In this document: piece by piece, positions 7,354-15,379 of the stretch
How the letters are laid out: the number at the start of each line of letters is the position of its first letter
How positions within the stretch are numbered: the first letter of the stretch is position 1
Assembly (NCBI GenBank): GCA_016707885.1
Contig: JADJGU010000002.1
Coordinates: 186,001-250,000 of the forward strand
Source of the DNA: Sphingomonadales bacterium
GTDB lineage: Bacteria > Pseudomonadota > Alphaproteobacteria > Sphingomonadales > Sphingomonadaceae
Reading direction: 5' to 3'
DNA: 64,000 nt
Made by a program: the position numbers and the translations under genes
The notes under the pieces: model-generated
Told to the model about the DNA's origin: nothing
Databases searched by the model: none
What the model saw: only the letters and a program-made list of their open reading frames with translations

Positions 7354-8484
7354 ATGGCGCAAGAACGCATATACCTCGACCACGCAGCAACAACACCGAT
7401 GCGACCAGAGGCCCGACTTGCCATGATCGAAGGATTTGATCTTTGGGCCAACCCGTCCAGTCCACATGCTGAGGGGCGGAAAGCACGAGCAATGCTCGAG
7501 GAAGCGCGCGAGCGGATAAAGGCTTCATTTGATTGGGAGGGCGAGTTGATATTCACCTCCGGCGCAAGCGAGGCATTGGAGATCGGGCTAGGTCGCGCAA
7601 ACGCTGAACGACAGATAGTTTCGTCGGTTGAACATGATGCAGTTTTCAGAGCGGCTCATGACGCGACTATCCTGCCGATAGGCAAAGATTGGATCGTCGA
7701 CAGGAACCTGCTGTCTGATACGCTTGCTAGCGGCTCAAAAGCGGTCGTCGCTGTCCAGCATATGAATTCCGAGACTGGTGCGATGCAACCTATAACCGAG
7801 ATAGCAACACAAGTGCGAGAGGCCGGCGGGATACTCATTTCCGACTGTTCACAATCCGCAGGAAAACACCGCCTGCCTGACGCGGATATCATTGTCGTTT
7901 CAGCGCATAAGCTTGGCGGGCCAGTTGGAATAGGTGCGCTTTTGGTTCGTGATCTTGGAATGCTGAAACCATGCGGCGGTCAAGAGCGGGGATATCGTGC
8001 CGGGACAGAAAACCTTCCAGCTGCGCTTGGATTCGCTGTCGCCGTAGAAGCTCGCGGAATTTCGACGGAAACTGTGGGTGAAGGGATGAGTTGCCAATCG
8101 ATTGCCGGGCAGGCCGATTGGCTAATGACGCCGGGTTATGCGTTTGTGGACATTCAATACGACATCAATCGGCTCGGCGGTGCATTCCAATTGTCGCCAT
8201 CGCATTGGAGCGACTTTTCCATTTTATCGATTACCATGCCGGGCGTTAGTGCGTCAGCGCAACTTATCCATTTCGATGCCGCTGGATTTGCAGTTTCGGC
8301 TGGTAGTGCCTGTTCGTCGGGAACTCTGAAAACTAGCAGAACATTGCTCGCATTTGGAATTAGCGAGTCAGATGCACGAAACACAATTCGAATGAGCGCT
8401 GGATGGAACACTAGTTACAACGACATCATAGCATTTTCGCAAGCTTGGCAAAAGATAGCTTCAACGGCGTCAGGTACATCATGA
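7354..8484 (+). CDS. Cysteine desulfurase family protein (first of a tandem pair)
   Basis: A 376-residue class V aminotransferase. It starts IYLDHAATTPM, has the PLP-binding SVEHDAVF histidine, the Schiff-base lysine in SAHKLGGPVG and the persulfide cysteine in SAGSACSSGTLK, so all residues needed to remove sulfur from cysteine are present. Residues about 235-290, between the large and small domains, diverge from typical IscS/NifS proteins. The stop overlaps the start of the second desulfurase (ATGA). It probably supplies sulfur for Fe-S assembly or tRNA thiolation together with its neighbour. Confidence 0.88.
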   Translation: MAQERIYLDHAATTPMRPEARLAMIEGFDLWANPSSPHAEGRKARAMLEEARERIKASFDWEGELIFTSGASEALEIGLGRANAERQIVSSVEHDAVFRAAHDATILPIGKDWIVDRNLLSDTLASGSKAVVAVQHMNSETGAMQPITEIATQVREAGGILISDCSQSAGKHRLPDADIIVVSAHKLGGPVGIGALLVRDLGMLKPCGGQERGYRAGTENLPAALGFAVAVEARGISTETVGEGMSCQSIAGQADWLMTPGYAFVDIQYDINRLGGAFQLSPSHWSDFSILSITMPGVSASAQLIHFDAAGFAVSAGSACSSGTLKTSRTLLAFGISESDARNTIRMSAGWNTSYNDIIAFSQAWQKIASTASGTS

Positions 8485-9584
8485 GCCTGACCGACGTTCT
8501 CTATATGGACTATCAGGCGACCACACGCATCGCCAACGAGGCGAGTGACGCGATGCTACCTTATCTGAACGCGCATTTCTGGAACCCGCACAGTGCGCAC
8601 CGGCTGGGTCGTGCAATGGCCGCGCGGGTTGAGCATGCGCGCGATCAGGTGGCTGGACTTCTTCCCTCGGGAGGGCGTGTCGTTTTCACCAGCGGCGCGA
8701 CCGAAGCAATCAATCTCGCGATAAAGGGCAGTATGACTCCAAATGCGGTCATTGCGGTTTCGGCGATTGAACATGCGGCCGTTCTCGATACTGCCGATTG
8801 GTTGGCCGGTCAGGGCGCGCGAGTTATCCGTCTGCCTGTGACGCCTGACGGTCTCATCGACGTCGATGCCGCAGGACAACTTCTGCCCGACCGGATTGAC
8901 CTTCTCGCGGTGATGCAGGTCAATAATGAGGTCGGCACCATTCAACCGGTCGAACGGCTGACGGAGCTAGCCCATCAACGCGGCGGGCTGTTGCTGTGCG
9001 ATGCCGTTCAGGGCTTCGGACGCATGCCAGTGCCTGCGCAAGCGGACATGATCGCGATTTCCGCGCATAAAATCCACGGGCCAAAGGGCATCGGTGCTTT
9101 GTGGGTGCGCGACGGGGTGAAGCTGACCCCGTTGATCCATGGCGGCGGACAGGAACAGGGCCTGCGTTCGGGCACCTTGTCGCCTGCTTTGTGCGTCGGC
9201 TTCGGCGTTGCAGCGACGCTGGCGGCTGAGCGTATGGAGGCAGATGCCCAGCATGTCGAGGCGCTATGGCAAGTGGCTCTCGACCAGTTTCGTGGCTGGA
9301 CCATCAACGGCTCGGTCGAAGCGCGTTATCGTGGAAATCTCAACATCCGCCGCGACGGCTTGGATGGAGCGCGATTGATGTCTGAACTGCGGTCGGTGGC
9401 CTTTTCCGCAGGTTCCGCTTGCGCCAGTGGTTCGGGCCGACCCAGTCATGTCTTGCAGGCACTTGGATTGACCGAGCGTCAGGCGAAATCATCTGTTCGT
9501 CTCGGCTGGGGGCGCTATAGCACTGAAGAAGACATCATCGTCGCCGCGCGCCTCATCAACGAAGCCGCAGGGGAAATTTTGTGA
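8481..9584 (+). CDS. Cysteine desulfurase (second of a tandem pair)
   Basis: A NifS/IscS-type desulfurase of 367 residues from the ATG at 8481, preferred over an earlier in-frame ATG because it overlaps the upstream stop. Motifs: VLYMDYQATTRI, SAIEHAAVLDT, the PLP lysine in SAHKIHGPKGIGA, a GGGQEQGLRSGT phosphate-contact loop and the catalytic cysteine in SAGSACASGSGRPSH. It provides persulfide sulfur for Fe-S clusters. Its stop overlaps the GTG start of a [2Fe-2S] ferredoxin, which fits a small Fe-S-assembly operon without scaffold or chaperone genes in this window. Confidence 0.93.
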   Translation: MSLTDVLYMDYQATTRIANEASDAMLPYLNAHFWNPHSAHRLGRAMAARVEHARDQVAGLLPSGGRVVFTSGATEAINLAIKGSMTPNAVIAVSAIEHAAVLDTADWLAGQGARVIRLPVTPDGLIDVDAAGQLLPDRIDLLAVMQVNNEVGTIQPVERLTELAHQRGGLLLCDAVQGFGRMPVPAQADMIAISAHKIHGPKGIGALWVRDGVKLTPLIHGGGQEQGLRSGTLSPALCVGFGVAATLAAERMEADAQHVEALWQVALDQFRGWTINGSVEARYRGNLNIRRDGLDGARLMSELRSVAFSAGSACASGSGRPSHVLQALGLTERQAKSSVRLGWGRYSTEEDIIVAARLINEAAGEIL

Positions 9585-9916
9585 TCCGGATAAACTTCAT
9601 CAGCCCCGACGGCGAAACGACGCAGACGGTTGAGGCCAAGGCTGGCGACAACCTGTTGGAAGTTGCCCAGAACGCCGGGCAACCGTTGGAGGGCACGTGC
9701 GAAGGCCAGATGGCCTGTTCGACCTGTCATGTGATCATTGCCAAGGATTGGTTCGATAAACTGACCCCGGCAAGCGAGGATGAGGAAGACATGCTCGATC
9801 TTGCCAGCGGCGCACGGCGAACCAGCCGTCTTTCGTGCCAGATTGATCTGACAGCAGAAATGGATGGGTTGGTGGTGCACATTCCCGCCGAGAGTCGGAA
9901 CATGCAGGGAATTTGA
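9581..9916 (+). CDS. [2Fe-2S] ferredoxin (adrenodoxin type)
   Basis: A 111-residue ferredoxin with cluster ligands Cys40, Cys46, Cys49 (C-x5-C-x2-C in CEGQMACSTC) and Cys86 (RLSCQID). The acidic segment SEDEEDML is the usual interaction site for the reductase or partner. This is the Fdx that supplies electrons to ISC-type Fe-S assembly, fitting its place behind two desulfurases. It starts with GTG, whose last two bases are part of the upstream TGA. Confidence 0.95.
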   Translation: MIRINFISPDGETTQTVEAKAGDNLLEVAQNAGQPLEGTCEGQMACSTCHVIIAKDWFDKLTPASEDEEDMLDLASGARRTSRLSCQIDLTAEMDGLVVHIPAESRNMQGI

Positions 9917-9974
9917 TCACGCGATGCGATATCCGAACACATCGAAATCGATCAAGCTGCATTTGCGCTTGACC

Positions 9975-10199
9975 ATGATTTCGACATTTGCCCCGCTTTT
10001 GGAATATACAGTGTTTCGAACGCTTTATTCGTTTCCGCTGGCGTTCGTTCTAGTTATCAGTTGCTTCCGATACAAGTGCGTGAACTGCAATCATAATCTT
10101 GGCGAAAACTACGGTACGGTTTTCAAATTTGGCGAATGGTTGCGCTACGTCGATCACTGCTCAAAATGTGGAAATCCGATATTCGAGAAACGCAACTAA
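9975..10199 (+). CDS. Small membrane-anchored zinc-ribbon protein
   Basis: From the ATG at 9975 the frame gives 74 residues: a hydrophobic helix (VFRTLYSFPLAFVLVISCF), then a zinc-ribbon of C-x2-C (YKCVNCNHNLG) and C-x2-C (CSKCGNPIFEK) separated by about 25 residues. The paired cysteine motifs in this order argue for a real gene. An upstream in-frame ATG at 9924 would add 17 residues. Base composition is lower in GC than its neighbours. Function unknown. Confidence 0.55.
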   Translation: MISTFAPLLEYTVFRTLYSFPLAFVLVISCFRYKCVNCNHNLGENYGTVFKFGEWLRYVDHCSKCGNPIFEKRN

Positions 10200-10239
10200 T
10201 CCCTTCACTTCCCATTCACCCAAAACCGCCTATATAGGG

Positions 10240-10525
10240 CGCGTTCGGTTCGCCGGACTATGGCGATAAATTGCGGCGTGCAATAGGCACAGCGGACCCG
10301 GGGGCGGTACCCGGCAGCTCCACCATAACCCCTGAATTTCAGGGGATTTTGACGGGGCTGAACTAGGATCGACGTGTGTTGAAAAGCATTGTTTTTGCCC
10401 GGCATGAATAAGCCGTGAAATGGTTCAAAACTCATAAGTGCCAACGATAACGAAGCACTTGCTCTCGCAGCATAATCTCGGGCCTCACGGTCTAGAATTA
10501 TTCTAAAAGAACGCGGCCGAACCGG
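10240..10525 (+). ncRNA. ssrA: Two-piece (circularly permuted) tmRNA
   Basis: The acceptor piece comes first and ends CAGCTCC-ACCA (10315-10325). Its stem partner GGGGCTG (10354-10360) opens the coding piece, pairing with one G-U. Between them is an intervening segment with a hairpin (CCCCTGAA/TTCAGGGG). The resume codon GCC at 10440 starts the tag ANDNEALALAA, stop TAA at 10473-10475. The 3' end of the coding piece (10514-10523) pairs with the 5' end of the acceptor piece (10247-10255, GGTTCGCCG), with one bulge. A TATATA at 10231-10236 is a plausible -10 element. This split order is the known alphaproteobacterial form. Mature ends are approximate. Confidence 0.93.
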
Positions 10526-10664
10526 CCGGGCAACAGAAAGGTTACAGCGGCCGGGGGGTGCCGGGCAACAGAAACCCCCCACCACCCCAAGAATTTTCAG
10601 AAAAAGTGGGAACCGGTTTTTCGGTTCGAAAATACGTAATCAAAGAATCTGCCGGGCAACAGAA
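10525..10664 (+). repeat. Three direct copies of a 14-mer behind tmRNA
   Basis: GCCGGGCAACAGAA occurs exactly at 10525-10538, 10560-10573 and 10651-10664. The second copy is precisely the loop of a perfect 7-base stem (GGGGGGT 10553-10559 with ACCCCCC 10574-10580). The first lies between AACC (10520-10523) and GGTT (10540-10543). The third has no obvious stem of its own. They begin where the mature tmRNA coding piece should end. Confidence 0.85.
10599..10625 (-). repeat. Alphaproteobacterial palindromic intergenic repeat, copy 2
   Basis: Read on the minus strand it is CCGAAAAA, CCGGTTCCCAC, TTTTTCTG, nearly the same as the element at 2010-2035 but inverted and with each A/T arm one base longer. 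It lies between the second and third 14-mer copies downstream of tmRNA. Confidence 0.7.
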
Positions 10665-10674
10665 TCCGGGGACC

Positions 10675-10899
10675 TTATTCCTGTCCGAACATTTGTTGCA
10701 GTTCGACTGCCTGAAGCATCTTTGCCGAAGCGAGGAAAACCGCGCCGCATGTCAGCGCGAGGAAAATCCAGCCAATCTTGCCGGGATAAAGCGCCATATA
10801 ATCCTGCCCGCGCTTCACCGCGCCCAGTGCGAGTGGATAGGTGATCAGGAAGACCTCGGTCTTGGTCTTAATCTGGAACAGGCGGGCAAATTTTTTCAT
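10675..10899 (-). CDS. Small conserved two-helix membrane protein
   Basis: 74 residues: an N-terminal amphipathic part MKKFARLFQIKTKTEVFLI, a first hydrophobic stretch (VFLITYPLALGAVKRG), a loop with aromatic residues (DYMALYPGKIG) and a strong transmembrane helix (WIFLALTCGAVFLASAKML). Proteins beginning with this LFQ-K-T pattern are, from memory, common as hypotheticals in sphingomonads. No function known. A TTAACCAT sequence lies about 57 bases upstream of the start on the same strand, but there is too little to call it a regulatory site. Confidence 0.7.
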   Translation of the reverse strand: MKKFARLFQIKTKTEVFLITYPLALGAVKRGQDYMALYPGKIGWIFLALTCGAVFLASAKMLQAVELQQMFGQE

Positions 10900-10994
10900 A
10901 GGTTAACACGCGTATAGGCAAACTGCGTGCCAGTTCAGCGTTACTGCGGGCCGCGATGGTTAACGCAAACGCCGTTTGTAAAGCTTTTCGACAG

Positions 10995-12251
10995 TCAGGC
11001 GAGGGCGGATAGGCCGCAGGTGTTGAGGAGGGCGAGGCGGCCCTCTTGAACCTGTTTGACCAATTCTGGATCACCAAGCTGGTCGGGCGCTATGCTTTCG
11101 GGCCAGTGCTCGGCGATTACCCCTGCCATGCGGTCAAGCTTCGCTTCATCCGCAATGAAGCGGTGGTCCACGGTCGTAGGATCCGCGACCACCCGCAGCC
11201 GCAAACAAGCCGGGCCGCCACCATTTGCCATCGATTGGCGCACATCGACGGGGACGAGACGGCGAATGGGGCCATTCCCTGCAACATGCTCTTCTAGCCA
11301 TCCCCAGACATTCGGATTCGACCGTGCTTCAGTGGGCAGGATCAGTGCCATCCCACCGCCATCGGGCAGCGTAACGAGTTGCGCGTTGAACAGATAGCTT
11401 TGCACAGCATCGGCGAGGCTCACTCGATCCGCAGGAACGATGACAATTTCCGCCTCCGGCATTTTCGCTTTGATCGCGGCATATGCAGCCTCGGGTTCCT
11501 CAAATGCCTGTTCATGGGTTAAGAGCATGCGCTCATTGGCAACGGCCACTACATCGTTGTGGAACGCCCCGGCAGCAATAGCGATTTCGGACTGCTGGAT
11601 GAACAATGTTCGCTCGGGTTCAAGTTTGTGTGCCCGTGCAATCGCCTTTGACGATTCGATATGCTGGCGTGCAGGGAAGGGGCCGCCTGACTTGCCATAG
11701 ACGAAGATTTCAAGGCCTGCTTCGCCGTGGGTAGGGCAGAGCCGCATAAAGTTTGCAGCACCCTCGTCGCCATAGGGCGGTGGCACGGGGCCATGGACGG
11801 TAAAGTGGCGTTCATTGGAAAATGCCAGTTTCAGCTGAGCCAGCGTTCCGGTCCATTCGTGGCTGCGATGCGCCATGGTGAGCAAATTGGCTGCCGACAA
11901 ATGGCATTTGCCGTCGCTTGTGTCTGGCGCAGGTGATACCGTCGCAGCATTAGCGGCCCACATCGCAGAGGCCGAAAAGGCCGCCGCACGAATATGCGGT
12001 TCGGCACTCGCCATGTCGGTCGCCAGACCTGCAAGCCAATGCTTGTTTGGTCGATCGAGCGGCATGAAGAAACCTTGCGCTAGGCCCAGCCGCAGATTGG
12101 CGCGCATCTTCTCCAGACCTTGCAAAGCTGCGGCACGAGGCTGTGAAACTGCGCCTGCATTGCTTGTTGCGGCCAGATTGCCGAGGCTCAACCCCGCATA
12201 ATTGTGACTGGGACCGATGATACCATCGAAATTGATTTCAACGAGCGCCAT
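10995..12251 (-). CDS. astB: N-succinylarginine dihydrolase
   Basis: AstB hydrolyses N-succinylarginine to N-succinylornithine, CO2 and ammonia, the second step of the arginine succinyltransferase pathway. The 418-residue protein begins with FDGIIGPSHNYAGLS, holds the central KSGGPFPARQH and IAAGAFHNDVVAVANE histidine segments, and ends with the SMANGGGPACLRLRV motif containing the nucleophilic cysteine of the guanidine-modifying fold. It is the last gene of the M20 hydrolase-astA-astB run, 3 bases after astA. The two codons before the stop give the tail SALA. Confidence 0.95.
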   Translation of the reverse strand: MALVEINFDGIIGPSHNYAGLSLGNLAATSNAGAVSQPRAAALQGLEKMRANLRLGLAQGFFMPLDRPNKHWLAGLATDMASAEPHIRAAAFSASAMWAANAATVSPAPDTSDGKCHLSAANLLTMAHRSHEWTGTLAQLKLAFSNERHFTVHGPVPPPYGDEGAANFMRLCPTHGEAGLEIFVYGKSGGPFPARQHIESSKAIARAHKLEPERTLFIQQSEIAIAAGAFHNDVVAVANERMLLTHEQAFEEPEAAYAAIKAKMPEAEIVIVPADRVSLADAVQSYLFNAQLVTLPDGGGMALILPTEARSNPNVWGWLEEHVAGNGPIRRLVPVDVRQSMANGGGPACLRLRVVADPTTVDHRFIADEAKLDRMAGVIAEHWPESIAPDQLGDPELVKQVQEGRLALLNTCGLSALA

Positions 12252-12254
12252 GAC

Positions 12255-13300
12255 CTACCACCGCGGGACAAAGGTGATGGTGTCGCCCGTTCCGACGCCA
12301 AGATTTTTGGCGCACTGCGTGTCGAGGATCACGCCATTTTCCTTTGCGTCAATCCAGCCGTAGGAAGCGCGGAAATCTTCCAGCAGGCCATGCGTGACCA
12401 GCATCTTGGTGCCGCCAGCTTTGCCTTCATGGGGATCGCCCAGCGTGTCACTGACTGTCAGGATTTGCGCGTCCTTTGCTTCGCGCACGCTGCGGATCTG
12501 GTCGGTGCGGACGGTCATGGTCGGACCGCCATCGAAGATGTCGATGTAATTTTCCCAGGCAAAACCCTCTTCCTCGAGCATCCGCATCGCGGCGCGACCG
12601 GTGGGGTGGGGGACGCCAATGACATGGCGTGCCGCCTCAGAGAGCATCGCGATATAGACCGGGTGCTTGGGCATCAGGTCGGCGATGAACTGGTTTCCGA
12701 ATTTGGCGTTGAATTCATCGGCGTCCTGAAAATTCATGCCGAAGAAGCGACCAGCGACGCCGTCCCAGAAGGGTGATCCGCCGGCTTCATCGATAACGCC
12801 GCGCAACTCGGCCAAGGTGCGATCGGCAAAACGCTCGCGGTGGTTGCGGATGAACAGATAGCGGCTGCGCGCGATGAGCATGCCAAGTCCGCCCGCGCGC
12901 TCCCCGGGGTGTAAAAACAGTCCGCCGACCTCGGTCGCACCTTCCAAATCGGTCGACAGATTGAGGATGTCAGCGCGGAAGGTACGTTCCAGTTCGACGC
13001 TGTGTTGGGTCAATGCGCCGATGCGATGGCTGTAAAATGGCCATTTTTGACCCACGGCCGAGAATATTTGGCAGGTGCCGCGCACTTCGCCTGTTTCGCG
13101 GGGTTTTCGAGGACGAAAACGAACAGATCGTCACCCACGCCTTCGCCGATGCGCGAAAACCCGTCGGCAGAGCGCTCGAGCTTTGCAGTCAGTGCCTTGC
13201 GGTCAGGCGGCAGGTTGGTGAACCCACCGCCCGTGCGTTTGGCCATTTCGTACATAGGTTGCAGGTCCGACGGGTTGGCCGGACGGATAATGAAACTCAT
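12255..13300 (-). pseudogene. astA: Arginine N-succinyltransferase, one frameshift
   Basis: AstA transfers succinyl from succinyl-CoA to arginine. The N-terminal 60 residues (MSFIIRPANPSDLQPMYEMA to LFVFVLENP) lie in one frame and the remainder (RGTCQIFSAVGQKWPFYSHR to the end, with GLFLHPGERAGG and FDGGPTM) in another. The change is at the G run 13100-13103 (C run on the coding strand). Adding one C there restores ENPRETGEVRGTC, so a homopolymer contraction explains it. Restored length is about 348 residues, normal for AstA. The start ATG overlaps the stop of the M20 hydrolase. Confidence 0.9.
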
Positions 13301-14507
13301 ATTGCCCCTTTTTGTGCGATCCGAAGCAGGGTGAGGGCGGAGAGTTTGGCGCGCTCTACCAGGCTTTCGGTTATCAGAAATTCGTCGCTGCTGTGGATGC
13401 TGCCACCACGTACCCCCATCGTATCGACAACGGGTACGCCACAAGCCGCGATGTTATTGCCATCGCAAACCCCGCCGGTCGACTTCCAGCCAATGGAAAG
13501 GCCCAGATCCTCGCCGCAGCTTTTAACGAGTCCGAACAGTTTTTTGACCTCGGGCGTCAGCGGTTCTTGGCGGGCGGTTGAAAATGGCCATGCAGGTGAA
13601 TTGATACTTCATGTTCCTGCTCAACAGAAAATCAACTTTTGATTTCATTGTCAGCATGTCCTGAAGCTCCGGGCTATGCGGTCGTAGGTTGACGCGAAGG
13701 ACCGCATGGTCGGGTACCACATTGTTAGGGCCGCCGCCGTCGATCTTGGCCGGATTGACCGAAAGACCGTCACATGTCAGCGCCTTCAGCCGAAGCGCAA
13801 GATCCGCCGCGGCCAATACCGCATTGCGGCCTTCTTGCGGATTGCGCCCGGCATGCGCGCTGCGGCCTGTGATAATGATCGAAAAATTGCCGCTACCTGC
13901 CCGGGCACCGGCGAGCGTTCCGTCGGGCAGCGCGGATGGTTCATAGGTCAATGCTGCCAGTTTGCCCTTTGCGAGCTGTTTGATAAGCTCCGCAGAAGAG
14001 GCCGAACCAGTTTCCTCATCGCTGTTGATCATGACCTGATAACCGATCTGATGGAATTCCGGCGCGCTGTCCGCCGCAGATAGGGCCGCGAGCATGACGG
14101 CGATCCCGCCCTTCATGTCGGCTACGCCGGGGCCATTCAGCACGCCTTCATCGCGCCAGCGCTGCTCCTGAAACGGATGATCGACCGCGAAAACCGTGTC
14201 CATGTGACCGGTTAGCAGTATCTGTATCGGTGCGTCAGGACGCACAGTGCAGACCAGATGGCGGCCATGCTCTAGCGCGACGAGGCTACCATCGGCCAAT
14301 ACCCGCTCGACCGGCGCTGGTTCGACCAGTTCGACATGACCGTGAAGCGAAGAAAAGGCGTCGGCCAACAGGCTCGCGGTTGGTGCCAAGCCCTTTAAGA
14401 TTGCCGGTTCCGCTGTTGATCCCGGCCCAGATCTGTACCTGCGCCAGCATCCGGTCATGGTCCGGACGTTCGAGTGCGGCCTGTTCCGATTTGGAAAGCG
14501 GTTGCAT
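13297..14507 (-). pseudogene. M20-family hydrolase (CPG2/ArgE-like), frameshifted
   Basis: A zinc metallohydrolase of about 400 residues, read from MQPLSKSEQAALERPD (14507) to LLRIAQKGAI (stop 13297-13299). Metal-site motifs are present: GHMDTVF, GPGVADMKGG, and MINSDEETGS; the late VRGGSIHSSDEFLI histidine motif is in the C-terminal frame. There is one extra base near 14386 (CTTGGCACC for CTTGCACC), and at least one further indel near 13560-13600, where FNRPP leads into LTPEVKKLFGLVKSCGED in another frame. It shares an ATGA overlap with astA, so it belongs to the arginine-succinylation operon and may remove succinyl from succinylglutamate; that role is inferred from context only. Confidence 0.85.
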
Positions 14508-14545
14508 TTGATACCTGTAGCGGGGAGCGACGCATAGCGCCACCC

Positions 14546-15379
14546 CTAGCGGACGGTTTCGAGCAGCCTTGCCAGTTCAACCCATTCTTGGATATCGAGC
14601 GTTTCCGGGCGGCGTTCTGCGGAAATACCAACCTGATCCATCGCTTCCAGCGCGCTTGGAACGCCTTTCAGGCTTTGGCGCAGCATTTTCCGGCGCTGAC
14701 CAAAGGCCGCAGCGGTCAAGCCTTCCAAAGTCGCCATACGGACTCCCTCAGGTTGTACCGCTGGGACAATATGGATGACGGCGGACATCACCTTGGGCGG
14801 TGGTGTAAAGGCGCTGCGGTGCACAGGCATCGCGATGCGCGCCTCGCAGCGCCATTGGGCTAGAATCGCTAGCCGCCCATAGGCGTCGGTTCCGGGCTTT
14901 GCGACAATCCGGTCGGCGACTTCGCGCTGGAACATGAGGGTCAGGGATTTCCATGCGGGCGGCCATTCTTCGCCGCTCAGCCAACCGACGGCGAGCGCGG
15001 TGCCGACATTATAGGGCAGGTTTGACGCAATGTGGAAAGGCTCGCCGATTTCGTGGAACGGATCGATTTTCATCGCATCGCCTTCGATCACGCGCAATTG
15101 CCCGGGAAAGGCGTCCGACAGATCTTCCAGTGCGGGCAAACAGCGCCGATCGCGTTCGACTGCAGTGACTTTGGCTCCAGCGCGCAGAAGCGCGCGCGTC
15201 AGGCCGCCGGGGCCCGGGCCAACTTCGTAAACCTGTTCGCCCTCAAGCGGCCCCGGAATAGCAGCAATCCGGTCGAGCAATTGCTCGTCAAACAGGAAGT
15301 TCTGTCCCAATGCCTTGCTGGCAGACAGCCCATGACGGGCGATAACCTCTCGCAGCGGAGGGAGTGTGGGCAGGCTCAT
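14546..15379 (-). CDS. rsmA: 16S rRNA adenine(1518/1519)-N6 dimethyltransferase
   Basis: RsmA (KsgA) dimethylates two adjacent adenines in helix 45 of 16S rRNA as a late 30S check. The 277-residue protein starts REVIARHGLSASKALGQNFL, has the SAM motif VYEVGPGPGGLTRALL (about 49-64), an acidic EGDAMKID segment, and the catalytic SNLPYNVGTAL (NLPY, about 118-121). It overlaps the pdxA stop in ATGA, continuing the lptD-surA-pdxA-rsmA operon found widely in proteobacteria. Confidence 0.97.
   Translation of the reverse strand: MSLPTLPPLREVIARHGLSASKALGQNFLFDEQLLDRIAAIPGPLEGEQVYEVGPGPGGLTRALLRAGAKVTAVERDRRCLPALEDLSDAFPGQLRVIEGDAMKIDPFHEIGEPFHIASNLPYNVGTALAVGWLSGEEWPPAWKSLTLMFQREVADRIVAKPGTDAYGRLAILAQWRCEARIAMPVHRSAFTPPPKVMSAVIHIVPAVQPEGVRMATLEGLTAAAFGQRRKMLRQSLKGVPSALEAMDQVGISAERRPETLDIQEWVELARLLETVR

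Noticed and set aside
7354..8484. Compensating frameshifts in the middle of the first cysteine desulfurase
   Set aside because: Reading the other two frames over 8053-8220 does not give a better match to the family; divergence explains it.
10525..10664. The 14-mer copies as a CRISPR array
   Set aside because: Only three copies, shorter than CRISPR repeats, with unequal spacing (35 and 91 bases) and no cas genes.
10956..10963. TTAACCAT on the minus strand as a CtrA half-site
   Set aside because: A single half-site of 8 bases without a partner at proper spacing is expected by chance.
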